From positions 1 to 64,000 of the forward strand of contig CANKMT010000017.1 in assembly GCA_947482825.1 (NCBI GenBank): DNA of 64,000 nt, given 5' to 3'. Within the stretch, counting starts at the first letter, position 1. Each line of letters opens with the position of its first letter. The DNA is from Betaproteobacteria bacterium. Lineage in GTDB: Bacteria > Pseudomonadota > Gammaproteobacteria > Burkholderiales > SG8-39. The notes beneath the pieces were generated by a model. It saw nothing but the letters and a program-made list of their open reading frames with translations, made no database searches and was not told the DNA's origin. A program made the translations under genes and the position numbers. Shown here piece by piece: positions 33,884 through 42,445 of the stretch.

Positions 33884-34795
33884 ATGCGGGTAGCTCTGAT
33901 CGGCGGCACGGGTCTCATCGGTACGGCCAGCGCCGAGACCCTCCTCGCGGCCGGGCATTCGGTCACGCTGATTTCAAGGCGCCCACCGGAAACCGCCAGC
34001 ACCGCCGAATGGCTCGCCGGCGATATCGGCGAGGCGCCGGCGATCCGCACCGCACTCGCCACCGCGCGCCCTGACGCCGTGCTCCATCTCGCAGCTTACC
34101 TACAGTTCGCCTGCGAGCAAAACCCGGCCGAAGCGGTGCGCGTGAATATCGACGGCACACTCAACGTGCTGGAAGCGTGCCGCGAGCTGCGCATCCCCCG
34201 CGTCGTTTTTGGCGGAAGCATCGCGAGTTACGGCGAGCGCGCCGACCTCATGCGCGAGGACGACCCGACGGTGACGGCCACCGGCCTCTACGGCATGACC
34301 AAGCGCCTCGGCGAAATGCTCGGCGCGCGTTACGCCGCCTTGCATGGCCTCACCTTTATTTCGCTGCGTTACGGGGGCGTATTCGGTCCGGTCGAGGTGC
34401 AGAGTGCCGGCATGGCGCTGGTGCGCCAGCGCATCAAGGAAACCGCACGAGGCAAGGACGTCGAGATCGAGGGCGCCAGCGGGCGCGAGCGCTTCCACCT
34501 GACCCATGTGAGCGATGCGGCAGGCGCGACGGTGGCGGCGCTGGTCCACCCCCACCCCGCGCACCAGGTCTACAACGTGGCGGGACCGGAGGCGAACTAC
34601 ATGAGCCTGGAAGACATGCATGCCGCCGTGCGGCGCATTGCGCCCCATGCCGGCAAGGCCTTGTTCAAGGGCCAGGGCAAGAGCGCCGGGCCGGTCGATA
34701 CCCGCCGGCTTCGGGCGGACCTGGGATTCGAGCCCTCGGTGTCCGTAGCGGCGGGCTTGGAGAGCGATCTTCGCCGGGCCGGGTGGGCGAATTGA
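33884..34795 (+). CDS. NAD-dependent epimerase/dehydratase-family protein
   Basis: 303 residues. Extended SDR: ALIGGTGLIGTASAETLL (G-x-x-G-x-x-G), LHLAAYLQFACEQNP, FGGSIASYGE and YGMTKRLGEM as the Y-x3-K pair, then SLRYGGVFGP. It binds NAD(P) and modifies a sugar nucleotide or, in catabolic clusters, a hydroxy or lactone substrate. A ROK gene diverges from it. Its stop lies inside the TTGACA region of the promoter for the TauD gene, so the next genes can be expressed independently. Confidence 0.88.
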   Translation: MRVALIGGTGLIGTASAETLLAAGHSVTLISRRPPETASTAEWLAGDIGEAPAIRTALATARPDAVLHLAAYLQFACEQNPAEAVRVNIDGTLNVLEACRELRIPRVVFGGSIASYGERADLMREDDPTVTATGLYGMTKRLGEMLGARYAALHGLTFISLRYGGVFGPVEVQSAGMALVRQRIKETARGKDVEIEGASGRERFHLTHVSDAAGATVAALVHPHPAHQVYNVAGPEANYMSLEDMHAAVRRIAPHAGKALFKGQGKSAGPVDTRRLRADLGFEPSVSVAAGLESDLRRAGWAN

Positions 34796-34820
34796 CAAGG
34801 CCCATCGCCTTCAGTAGATT
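34792..34820 (+). promoter_or_regulatory. Sigma70-type promoter before the TauD/Rieske cluster
   Basis: TTGACA at 34792-34797 is a perfect -35 box; after a 17-bp spacer TAGATT (34815-34820) is a good -10. The start point would be near 34827, giving a 50-60 nt leader to the ATG at 34881. It overlaps the stop codon of the epimerase gene. Confidence 0.7.
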
Positions 34821-34846
34821 TAATTGCTGATGTAAATTAAATCAGC
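34817..34846 (+). promoter_or_regulatory. Palindromic operator overlapping the promoter
   Basis: Perfect 9-bp arms GATTTAATT (34817-34825) and AATTAAATC (34835-34843) flank 9 bp. A second, interleaved repeat pairs GCTGAT (34826-34831) with ATCAGC (34841-34846). It covers the -10 box and predicted start point, so a bound repressor would block transcription. The AT-rich arms stand out from the surrounding G+C-rich DNA. The regulator could be the ROK protein at 32613, but that is a guess. Confidence 0.6.
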
Positions 34847-34880
34847 GCCAATGAGCGCGCCCCTTCGAGGAGACCACCCG

Positions 34881-35984
34881 ATGCAGGAAGCCAAACCGTC
34901 GATGCCCCCTTCCCCGCTGGCGCGAAACCCGGGGCTCTGGCGTGGCCGCGACCTGCAGGGTCGCGACGACTGGATCTTCCGCTTCCCTCCCGAGGCCCTT
35001 GCGGAACTGCGCTCTGCGCTGGCGGCGGTCAAGGCCAAAGGCCTCAAGGCGCCGGACTTCGGCAAGACGGATTTTCCCCTCCCGGAATTCTCGGCTGTGT
35101 TGAACACCATGCGCGAGGAGCTCGAGCACGGCCGCGGCTTCTTCCTCATGCGCGGCTTTCCCGCTTCGGAATTCACCACGGAAGAATGCGAGATCATCTT
35201 CTGGGGCCTCGGCCGGCACCTCGGGATCCCGCTTTCGCAGAATGCGGAAGGCCATGAGCTCGGCCATGTGAGGAACCTGGGGCTGGACATCAACCAGACC
35301 AACGTACGCGCCTACCAGACCACGGCCGAGCTGATCTTCCACAACGACCAGAGCGACGTGATCATGCTCATGTGCCTGAAGATGGCCAAGTCGGGCGGCG
35401 TGTCGCGCCTCGTGAGCGTGGCCGGGATCCAGAACGAGATCCAGCGCCGCCGGCCGGACCTGCTGGAAGAGCTTTACAAGCCGTTCTACATCGACCGCCG
35501 CGGCGAGCGCGGGCGGGAGGACGAAGGCGACGAGCCCTACTACGCAATGCCGGTGCTCTCGTTCCACAAAGGGCTGGTGACCGCGCGCTATATCCGCGGC
35601 TACATCGAGTCGGCCCAGCGGTTTGCCGAAGTGCCGCGCCTGAGCGCCAAACAGGTCGAGGCGCTCGACCTGTTCGATGCGGTCGCCAACGAGCCCGGCA
35701 TGGCGCTCTCGTTCCAGATGGAACCCGGCGATCTTCAGCTTGCCAACAATTTCTGCGTACTGCACGCGCGTACCAATTTCGAGGACTGGCCCGAGCTGAA
35801 GGACCGCAGGCACCTGCTGCGCCTGTGGATCGCGACGCCCAACAGCCGCGAGCTGCCGCCCTGTTTCGCTACGCGCTTCGGCACTTGCGAAGGTGGCAGG
35901 AAGCGCGGCGGAATCCCGCCGCGCCACGAGACGGGCGCGGCGGTCAAGGACAAGGTGCAGGAGTTCAGGCTCGAGAAGGTGTAA
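34881..35984 (+). CDS. TauD/TfdA-family Fe(II)/2-oxoglutarate dioxygenase
   Basis: 367 residues from ATG 34881, chosen for GAGGAG eight bases upstream; an ATG 30 bp earlier is possible. The Fe(II) ligands are H154-x-D156 in IFHNDQSD and H295 in VLHARTNF; R314 region (HLLRLWIATP) would hold 2-oxoglutarate. The family hydroxylates taurine, aryloxyacetates, alkyl sulfates, gamma-butyrobetaine and similar substrates. It is the first gene behind the promoter/operator at 34792-34846 and precedes a Rieske oxygenase gene. Two O2-activating enzymes in a row suggest a demethylation, dealkylation or hydroxylation pathway. Confidence 0.85.
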   Translation: MQEAKPSMPPSPLARNPGLWRGRDLQGRDDWIFRFPPEALAELRSALAAVKAKGLKAPDFGKTDFPLPEFSAVLNTMREELEHGRGFFLMRGFPASEFTTEECEIIFWGLGRHLGIPLSQNAEGHELGHVRNLGLDINQTNVRAYQTTAELIFHNDQSDVIMLMCLKMAKSGGVSRLVSVAGIQNEIQRRRPDLLEELYKPFYIDRRGERGREDEGDEPYYAMPVLSFHKGLVTARYIRGYIESAQRFAEVPRLSAKQVEALDLFDAVANEPGMALSFQMEPGDLQLANNFCVLHARTNFEDWPELKDRRHLLRLWIATPNSRELPPCFATRFGTCEGGRKRGGIPPRHETGAAVKDKVQEFRLEKV

Positions 35985-36029
35985 CGCCTCGGGTCATTGC
36001 GCCCCTGGCGAAAACAAGGAGGTTTCACC

Positions 36030-37262
36030 ATGATTCCTGTAGCGCAGAACGAAATGCTTACCCGCGTCGGACCGGGAACGCCTGCGGGAGAAATGTTCAG
36101 GCGCTATTGGTTGCCGGTCGGCATATCAGGGGAACTGCGCGCAGCGACCCAGAAAGTAAGGATGCTCGGCGAAGACCTTGTCCTGTTTCGAGATGAATTC
36201 GGCCGGCCGGGATTGCTTGCGCGCGATTGCTCGCACCGGTCTACATCGCTCGAATATGGGCGGATCGAAGGCGGCGGGATCAGGTGCCCATACCATGGCT
36301 GGCTGTACGACATCAGAGGCGACTGCCTCGACATGCCGGGAGAGCCCAAGGATTCCAAGTTCAAGGACCGCGTAAAGCACACCGCCTATCCGTGCCGGGA
36401 AATCGGCGGCCTCGTATTCGCTTACATGGGTCTGGGCGAGCCCCCATTGCTGCCCACGTTCGAGATCCTGGTTTCAGACTCCTTTACAAGGCGCGCATCC
36501 ATGGACTGGCCGGTCCATCCCTGCAACTGGCTGCAGCTTGTGGAAAACGACCAGGATCCGGTCCACGCCTCGGTTCTCCACAACGACTCCTCGTTTTCGC
36601 AGAACAGCCTGTTCCCGACCATGGCCACGCGCATCGACTTCGAAGAAACCGAAGCGGGCGTGATGTATACGGCCTACCGCCCGGGACCCGAACCCGGGAC
36701 GACATATGTGCGCCGGGTAAATTCGCTGATGCCAGGCATCCTGGCGTTCGGACCGGGCCGCTCGCCGGACCATCACGATGACCCAGAGTTCGGGGGATCG
36801 CTGCGCTGGCGCGTCCCAGTCGATGACACGACGACGAAGATGTTCAGCGTTTACGCGACGCCGAGGAAATATCAGTCGGACCGCACGGCCAAGGCCTCAG
36901 ATATGGGCGGGATCTTCGTGAAGCGCGACATCATCAATGAATCGCTTGCCGGGAAATACTGGATCGCGGAGCGCAACGCCGACGGAAAATTCATCCTCGA
37001 CGAAACCTGGAAGCAGGACTACGTGGCGATTGTGAGCCAAGGCGCGATTACCGACCGCAGCCGCGAAAAGCTGGGCACGTCGGACCGGGGCATCGTGCAA
37101 CTGCGAAAAATGTACATGGAGGCGATCAAGGCTGTGCAGGAGGGCCGTGATCCCAAGGGCGTCATGCGCGACCCCGCGAAAGCCTCCATGGTGCGCCTGC
37201 CGCGGACAAACCAGGTCGGACGCACCGAAGACGAACTCGTGGTCAGCTATGCGCAATTCTGA
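36030..37262 (+). CDS. Rieske oxygenase alpha subunit (phthalate-dioxygenase/PobA type)
   Basis: 410 residues from ATG 36030 with AAGGAGG upstream. Rieske ligands C67-x-H69-x16-C86-x2-H89 (DCSHRSTS, CPYHGW). The mononuclear site is VENDQDPVHASVLH. It shares the N-terminal PGTPAGEMFRRYWLPV and the C-terminal EKLGTSDRGIVQLRKMY with the other Rieske gene (26914), so they are paralogues of one subfamily. A 2Fe-2S ferredoxin gene at 39725 could be its electron donor; no reductase is seen. Note that the proximal Rieske residue after CxH is S rather than the common R-G. Confidence 0.9.
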   Translation: MIPVAQNEMLTRVGPGTPAGEMFRRYWLPVGISGELRAATQKVRMLGEDLVLFRDEFGRPGLLARDCSHRSTSLEYGRIEGGGIRCPYHGWLYDIRGDCLDMPGEPKDSKFKDRVKHTAYPCREIGGLVFAYMGLGEPPLLPTFEILVSDSFTRRASMDWPVHPCNWLQLVENDQDPVHASVLHNDSSFSQNSLFPTMATRIDFEETEAGVMYTAYRPGPEPGTTYVRRVNSLMPGILAFGPGRSPDHHDDPEFGGSLRWRVPVDDTTTKMFSVYATPRKYQSDRTAKASDMGGIFVKRDIINESLAGKYWIAERNADGKFILDETWKQDYVAIVSQGAITDRSREKLGTSDRGIVQLRKMYMEAIKAVQEGRDPKGVMRDPAKASMVRLPRTNQVGRTEDELVVSYAQF

Positions 37263-38253
37263 TACCGCCAGGATGGCCTGGTCGCTTGCGACCTCGGCGA
37301 TTATCGGGGCTGCGGCAGCCTGTTTGGCCGCTCCGGCGAACGCTCAGCAGTTTCCGGGCGGCCCGGTCGTCATTGTCGTGCCTTTCGAGCCCGGCGGCCC
37401 GACCGACCTCATCCCGCGGACCATAGCGCCGAAGATGTCGGAGGCGCTGGGCGTGCCGGTGACGATCGAGAACAAACCTGGGGCCGCCGGGAACGTCGGC
37501 GCCGGCGAGGTCGCGCGCTCGAAGCCCGACGGACGCAGGCTGTTGCTGTTCCAGGGCGGGCTCTTTACGGTGAACCCGTGGATCTTCAAGGAAATGCCGT
37601 TCAATCCGCAGCGCGACTTCACGCCAATCATCGATCTAGCTTCGACGCCGAACGTGATGGTCGTGAGCGCCGAGGTCAAGGCCAACACGATTGCGGAACT
37701 CATCGAGCAGATCAAGGCCAATCCCAGCGCCTTCAACTACGGCACGCCGGGCCGGGGCACGAGCCCGCACTTGTGCGTGGAATCCTTCAAGCTCATGAGC
37801 GGGGGATTGGGCCTCGTGCACGTCCCGTTCAAGAGCGGTCCCGCAGCGGTCACCAACCTGCTGTCGAACCAGGTCCAGCTCAGTTGCATGAACATCAGCG
37901 CGGTCCTCCCCTCGATCAAGGCGAACCGCATCCGCGCGCTCGCAATCACCAGCGCGAGCCGAAACGGGCTGCTGCCCGGGGTGCCTACGATGGACGAGAT
38001 CGGATTCAAGGGCTTCGAAGTTACCGGATGGTTCGCACTCGCGGTGCCATCCCAGACGCCAAAAGACACCGTGAACCGGCTCCATGCGGTGATCAAGGAC
38101 GCCCTGGCCGACGCCCGAGTCACTGAACGCCTCAACGCCGCCGGCTTGACGATATTGGGCGATACCTCTGAAAACGTAGCGCGAAATATTTCCGTCGAAT
38201 CGGCCAAGTGGCGCAAGATTATCGAAACTGCAAATATCCGCATGGACGACTGA
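37249..38253 (+). CDS. Bug/TctC-family periplasmic receptor
   Basis: 334 residues from ATG 37249, overlapping the Rieske gene by 14 bp; a second ATG at 37273 is equally possible. The signal peptide ends at PANAQ. FPGGPVVIVVPFEPGGPTD, TIENKPGAAGNVG, HVPFKSGPAAVTNLL and LAITSASR are family marks. The closely packed position within the TauD/Rieske operon makes it the likely receptor for that pathway substrate. Confidence 0.9.
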   Translation: MRNSDTARMAWSLATSAIIGAAAACLAAPANAQQFPGGPVVIVVPFEPGGPTDLIPRTIAPKMSEALGVPVTIENKPGAAGNVGAGEVARSKPDGRRLLLFQGGLFTVNPWIFKEMPFNPQRDFTPIIDLASTPNVMVVSAEVKANTIAELIEQIKANPSAFNYGTPGRGTSPHLCVESFKLMSGGLGLVHVPFKSGPAAVTNLLSNQVQLSCMNISAVLPSIKANRIRALAITSASRNGLLPGVPTMDEIGFKGFEVTGWFALAVPSQTPKDTVNRLHAVIKDALADARVTERLNAAGLTILGDTSENVARNISVESAKWRKIIETANIRMDD

Positions 38254-38286
38254 CTCACTCAATACCGCTTTCCTGGAGCACAAAAA

Positions 38287-38826
38287 ATGACCTATGACCT
38301 GAACGCATTCACCGCGGATTGCCACTCCATTCTCGGCGCGGACAGCGGCCCGGAAGGCCGCGAGAAAGTCCGCGCGCTCCTTGAGAAACTCCTCAAGAAC
38401 GAGGAATTCGTCCGCAAGCACTGTGCAGACTCGAAGCCGGGACTGCACCTGCTCTTCGAGGATCCCGAGCTCAAGTTCCAGGTGCTGGCACACGTCAACG
38501 AGAATCCCCGCGTATCGCCTCCGCACGACCACGGAGCTTCGTGGGCGATCTACGGCCAAGCCACCGAGCACACCGATATGACGGAATGGGAACGCACCGA
38601 CGACAAGTCCGATCCGGAACACGCGGGACTGAAGGTGCGCAACACCTATCGCCTCCTGCCGGGTCAGGCAGGGATCTACCAGGACGGCACGATCCACTCG
38701 ATCGACTACCCCGCCAAGTCGTGTTTCGTGCGCGTGACCGGCACTAACCTCGATCGCATTGCACGCGTGATGTTCGACCTGAAGACCGGCAAGGTCACTC
38801 AGATGACGGCGCAACGTGCAACCTGA
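38287..38826 (+). CDS. Cupin-fold metal-dependent enzyme (cysteine-dioxygenase-like)
   Basis: 179 residues. The cupin motif SPPHDHGASWAIYGQATEH supplies H-x-H and a downstream glutamate/glutamine; a later conserved H is in DGTIHSIDY. The family includes cysteine and 3-mercaptopropionate dioxygenases and uncharacterised double-stranded beta-helix enzymes. It lies between the Bug and hydrolase genes of the TauD/Rieske operon. It might be a third O2-using step, or a lyase on a sulfur or carboxylate intermediate. Confidence 0.75.
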   Translation: MTYDLNAFTADCHSILGADSGPEGREKVRALLEKLLKNEEFVRKHCADSKPGLHLLFEDPELKFQVLAHVNENPRVSPPHDHGASWAIYGQATEHTDMTEWERTDDKSDPEHAGLKVRNTYRLLPGQAGIYQDGTIHSIDYPAKSCFVRVTGTNLDRIARVMFDLKTGKVTQMTAQRAT

Positions 38827-38881
38827 GGTCGGCCGATGATTCTCGATCCCGCTGAATCTTCCTATTGAAAGGCGAAGCACG

Positions 38882-39667
38882 ATGAACCGCATCAAGGCGA
38901 ACGGAATCGAAATCAACTACAGGCTGGAGGGACCAGCGGACGCCCCGGTGCTCATGCTCAGCAATTCCCTGCTGACTGACTACGGCATGTGGGATCTCCA
39001 GGTTCCGGCATTCACAGCCAGGTACCGCCTCCTGCGCTACGACTCACGCGGCCACGGCGACACGCAGTCGACACCCGGTCCTTATTCGATGAGCATGCTC
39101 GTCGCGGATGCCATCGGACTTGTCGATGCGCTCGGGATCCGCAAGCTCCATTTCCTCGGGCTGTCGAAGGGCGGAATGATCGCGCAACTGCTTGCCGCGC
39201 GGCACGGCGAGCGCCTGCTATCGGTCACGCTCTGCGACACCGCCTGCCAGATGCCTCCAGCGTCCGTCTGGGACGATCGAATCAAGCTCGCCCAGTCAAA
39301 AGGCACCAGCGCGTTCATGCAACCAATGACCGACCGGTGGCTCACCCAGGGTTACCGCGAACGGAATCCCGAAGTCGTGGCAAAACTCGGCGCGATGATC
39401 GCCCGCACTTCGGTCGACGGGCTGGTGGGGTCCGCGTGCGCGATCAGGGACATGGACCACCTGCCGATCCTGCAAGGCATCAAGATCCCGACTCTGATTG
39501 TGGTGGGAGAACAGGACGTCGGGACCCCAGTGGCCGCCGCCGAAGTCCTGCGCCGCGAAATCGGGCAATCGAAGCTGGTCGTGATTGAGGGCGCAGCCCA
39601 CATGCCGAACATAGAACAGACTGGGATATTCAACACAACCGTGCTGGACTTCATCGATTCCCACTAG
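38882..39667 (+). CDS. Alpha/beta hydrolase, 3-oxoadipate enol-lactonase (PcaD)-like
   Basis: 261 residues, PcaD size. Nucleophile S95 in FLGLSKGGMI, oxyanion region MLSNSLLTDYGMWD and catalytic histidine in VIEGAAHMPNIEQ; DVGTPVAAAE contains the acid region. RYDSRGHGDTQSTPGPYSM matches the PcaD pattern closely. An enol-lactonase acts after ortho-cleavage of catechols; in this operon it may open a lactone formed by the oxygenases. No catechol 1,2-dioxygenase is in the window. Confidence 0.85.
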   Translation: MNRIKANGIEINYRLEGPADAPVLMLSNSLLTDYGMWDLQVPAFTARYRLLRYDSRGHGDTQSTPGPYSMSMLVADAIGLVDALGIRKLHFLGLSKGGMIAQLLAARHGERLLSVTLCDTACQMPPASVWDDRIKLAQSKGTSAFMQPMTDRWLTQGYRERNPEVVAKLGAMIARTSVDGLVGSACAIRDMDHLPILQGIKIPTLIVVGEQDVGTPVAAAEVLRREIGQSKLVVIEGAAHMPNIEQTGIFNTTVLDFIDSH

Positions 39668-39724
39668 AATTGCTGCCGTCGATTCGCGGAAGCTGCAACG
39701 GGAGTTCCGCGCAATGGGAATCCA

Positions 39725-40048
39725 ATGCCGAAAATCACTTACGTCCTCGCCGACGGCACGCGCCGTGAAATCGAAGCTTCCAAAGGCACCAGCGTCATGG
39801 AAGCCGCCATCAGGAACAACGTCAAGGGCATCGACGCCGAATGCGGCGGCTGCCTGTCGTGCGCGACCTGCCACGTGTATGTCGGCGAAGAGTGGCTGGC
39901 GAAACTCCCGGACCCGGACCCGGATGAAGCGGACATGCTCGGCTTCGTAGCGGCCGAGAAAAAGCCGAACAGCCGCCTCGCCTGCCAGATCAAGCTCGAC
40001 GAGGCCCTGAGCGGCATCGTCGTGCGCGTTCCCCCGACCCAGTCCTGA
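39725..40048 (+). CDS. 2Fe-2S ferredoxin (adrenodoxin/putidaredoxin type)
   Basis: 107 residues. Cluster ligands are C40-x5-C46-x2-C49 and C87; the region ECGGCLSCATCHVYV and the end RLACQIKLDEAL fit the putidaredoxin-like class, which has an extra C43 here. It is a one-electron carrier between a reductase and an oxygenase. Co-location with the Rieske gene at 36030 suggests it reduces that oxygenase. It ends 1 bp before the DadA-like gene. Confidence 0.9.
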   Translation: MPKITYVLADGTRREIEASKGTSVMEAAIRNNVKGIDAECGGCLSCATCHVYVGEEWLAKLPDPDPDEADMLGFVAAEKKPNSRLACQIKLDEALSGIVVRVPPTQS

Positions 40049-40049
40049 A

Positions 40050-41285
40050 ATGCACGTCGCCGTCATCGGCACGGGCATCGTGGGGGTATGCAGCGCGGCG
40101 TGGCTGCAGCGCGACGGGCACACGATCACCTTCATCGATCCGCGCGAGGCCGGCGAGGCGTGCTCCTTCGGCAATGCGGGCTCGATGTCACCGTCGGCCT
40201 GCCTGCCGGTCGGCATGCCCGGGATGTGGAAGAAGGCGCCAAAGTGGCTCATCGACCCGCTCGGGCCGCTCACGATCCGCTGGTGGTACCTGCCGGTCGT
40301 TACGCCGTGGCTCGCGCGCTTCGTCCGCTATTCCTCGCCGGCGGAAGTGGTGCGCATCGCCACCGCGTTGCGCGGTCTGCTTGCGCCGATCTTCAAAGCT
40401 TACGCGCCGCTGCTCGACCACGCGGGCGCGAACGACCTCGTCAGGCGTTCCGGTTGCCTCTACGTGTATTCCTCGCGCGAGACCGCGCGCCAGTGGCAGT
40501 GGGGCATGGACCTGCGGCGCAGTCTCGGCGTCGAGTTGCGCGACATCGAGGAGGACGAACTCGTCAAACTCGAGCCCGACCTCAAGGGCAAGTTCCGCTT
40601 CGGGCTCCTCGCGCCGGAGAACGGCTCGACGCTCGATCCCTCGAAGCTGGTCAAGGCGATCCACGCGCAATGCGTTCTTGACGGCGCAGGCACGATCAAC
40701 GCATCGGTGGTCGGCTTTGTGCGTTCGGGCCGGCGGATTAGCGAGGTGCGCCTCGACAACGGCATCCACATGCAGTGCGACGGCGTGGTCGTCGCCGGCG
40801 GCGCGTGGTCGGCCAACCTTGCGGCGGACCTCGGCACGCCGATCCCGCTGGAAACGCAACGCGGCTACCACGTGACCGTCGAGAGCACGAATCTCGAGCT
40901 TCGGCACACGATCATGGCGCTGGAGCACAATCTCATGATCAACCCGATGGCGATGGGTCTGCGCCTTGCGGGCTCGGTGGAGTTTGCCGGCCTGAAAGCG
41001 CCGCCGAACTATGCACGCGCCGGCGTGCTGCTCGCCAAGGGCCGGGAACTCTTTCCGCATCTCGACACCAGCCGAACTACAGAATGGATGGGCCACCGTC
41101 CCTGCCTGCCCGACAGCCTGCCGGTGATCGGCCCGGCGCCTGGCACGGACAATGCGTGGCTTGCCTTCGGCCACGGCCATGTGGGAATGTGCGGCGGCGC
41201 CACGACCGGGCGCGAGATCGCGAACCTCGTGGCCGGGCGCAAGCCGCAGGTGAATCTCGAGCCTTTCCGCGCAGACCGTTTTTGA
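40050..41285 (+). CDS. FAD-dependent D-amino-acid dehydrogenase (DadA)-like oxidase
   Basis: 411 residues. Rossmann motif HVAVIGTGIVGVCSAAWLQR, FAD ribose acid in ITFIDPREAGE, CSFGNAGSMSPSACLPVG and the C-terminal HRPCLPDSLPVIGPAPG with GHGHVGMCGGATTG are DadA hallmarks. It resembles the DadA-like protein at 4589 in architecture. Follows the ferredoxin by 1 bp. It may deaminate or N-demethylate an amino acid produced by the oxygenases. Confidence 0.88.
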   Translation: MHVAVIGTGIVGVCSAAWLQRDGHTITFIDPREAGEACSFGNAGSMSPSACLPVGMPGMWKKAPKWLIDPLGPLTIRWWYLPVVTPWLARFVRYSSPAEVVRIATALRGLLAPIFKAYAPLLDHAGANDLVRRSGCLYVYSSRETARQWQWGMDLRRSLGVELRDIEEDELVKLEPDLKGKFRFGLLAPENGSTLDPSKLVKAIHAQCVLDGAGTINASVVGFVRSGRRISEVRLDNGIHMQCDGVVVAGGAWSANLAADLGTPIPLETQRGYHVTVESTNLELRHTIMALEHNLMINPMAMGLRLAGSVEFAGLKAPPNYARAGVLLAKGRELFPHLDTSRTTEWMGHRPCLPDSLPVIGPAPGTDNAWLAFGHGHVGMCGGATTGREIANLVAGRKPQVNLEPFRADRF

Positions 41286-41360
41286 ACCGGGAAATGTCAG
41301 CAAGTTGGCTTAAGAGCTAATCGTGGCGCGGACCTTTGCCGAAAAATGTCAGGAGTGACC

Positions 41361-42335
41361 ATGTCCAAAACCTTGCGCCTCGCCCTTGCGGCGCTTGCCT
41401 GTTCCTTCGCCTTCGCGGCGGCCACGCAGGCACAGCCCTACCCGAACAAACTGGTGCGCATCGTGGTGCCCTTCCCGCCCGGCGGCAGCACCGACCTGCT
41501 TGCGCGCCGGCTCGCCGATCGGCTGCAGGCCTCGATGGGCCAGTCGTTCATCGTCGAGAACAAGCCGGGCGCTGGCGGTGCGGTGGGCTCGGAGTTCGTC
41601 GCCAAGTCGCCGCCCGACGGCTACACGGTGCTGATGGGCGTGACCGGCTCGCACGGGATCAGCGTGAGCCTGAACCCGAAGCTGCCGTACCACCCGCTCA
41701 AGGATTTCGCGCCGATCTCGATGGTGGTGTCCGCACCACTGGTGATTGTGGTCGGGCCTGCGATCCCGGCCAATACGCTGGCCGAATACGTCGCGCATGC
41801 CAGGTCGAAGCCCGAGCAGGTCACGCACTCCTCGCCCGGGAACGGCACCTCGATGCACCTCACCGGCGAGATGTTCAACCTCGCGGCCGGATTGAAGCTG
41901 GTGCACGTGCCCTACAAAGGCAGCGCCGGCGCGGTCAACGACCTGATCGGCGGGCAGGTGCAGTCTATGTTCGGCGACTTCCTGGTGGTGCTGCCGCAGG
42001 TGAAGGGCGGAAAGATCAAGGCGCTCGCGGTGACTTCGGCCAGACGTCACGCGCTGTTGCCCGATGTGCCGACCGTCGCGGAGTCGGGCTACCCGGGCTT
42101 CGAGGCGCTATCGTGGCAGGGTCTCTTCGCGCCAGCGGGCACGCCGGCGGACATTGTGGCGAGGCTGAACGTGGAGACCGTGAAAGTGCTCGCAAGCGAA
42201 GACTTCCGCGACGCGTTCGCCCGCCAAGGTTTCCTCGTTGCAGGCAGCACACCGGCGGAATTCCGAACTTTCATCGAAGCCGAAATCCCGAAGTGGGCGC
42301 AGATCATCAGGGCTGGCGGCGTCACGCTGCAATAA
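41361..42335 (+). CDS. Bug/TctC-family periplasmic receptor
   Basis: 324 residues from ATG 41361, preceded by AGGAGTGACC; the upstream ATG at 41346 is less well placed. The signal peptide ends at ATQAQ and the mature part begins PYPNKLVRIVVPFPPGGSTD, with SFIVENKPGAGGAVG, PDGYTVLMG and HVPYKGSAGAVNDLI. Last gene of the plus-strand cluster; followed 8 bp later by a large inverted repeat. Confidence 0.93.
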   Translation: MSKTLRLALAALACSFAFAAATQAQPYPNKLVRIVVPFPPGGSTDLLARRLADRLQASMGQSFIVENKPGAGGAVGSEFVAKSPPDGYTVLMGVTGSHGISVSLNPKLPYHPLKDFAPISMVVSAPLVIVVGPAIPANTLAEYVAHARSKPEQVTHSSPGNGTSMHLTGEMFNLAAGLKLVHVPYKGSAGAVNDLIGGQVQSMFGDFLVVLPQVKGGKIKALAVTSARRHALLPDVPTVAESGYPGFEALSWQGLFAPAGTPADIVARLNVETVKVLASEDFRDAFARQGFLVAGSTPAEFRTFIEAEIPKWAQIIRAGGVTLQ

Positions 42336-42343
42336 ATAAATGG

Positions 42344-42445
42344 AATAAATGGGGCCAGGTTCGAATTTCCTTCGGCGCCGTCAATGATTCGCGGTCACTG
42401 CGGAAATTCGAACCTGGCCCCATTTATTTCGGCCCCATTTATTTC
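42344..42445. repeat. REP-like inverted repeat with tandem extension
   Basis: A perfect 27-bp inverted repeat: left arm 42344-42370, right arm 42402-42428, spacer 31 bp. The arms begin AATAAATGGGGCCAGG and contain a TTCGAA core. The outer 15 bp of the right arm are repeated in tandem (42416-42430 and 42431-42445, GGCCCCATTTATTTC). From memory this resembles the REP-type sequences associated with RAYT transposases in betaproteobacteria. It separates the convergent Bug and small-protein genes, could act as a bidirectional terminator, and supplies the stop codon of the latter. Confidence 0.75.
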
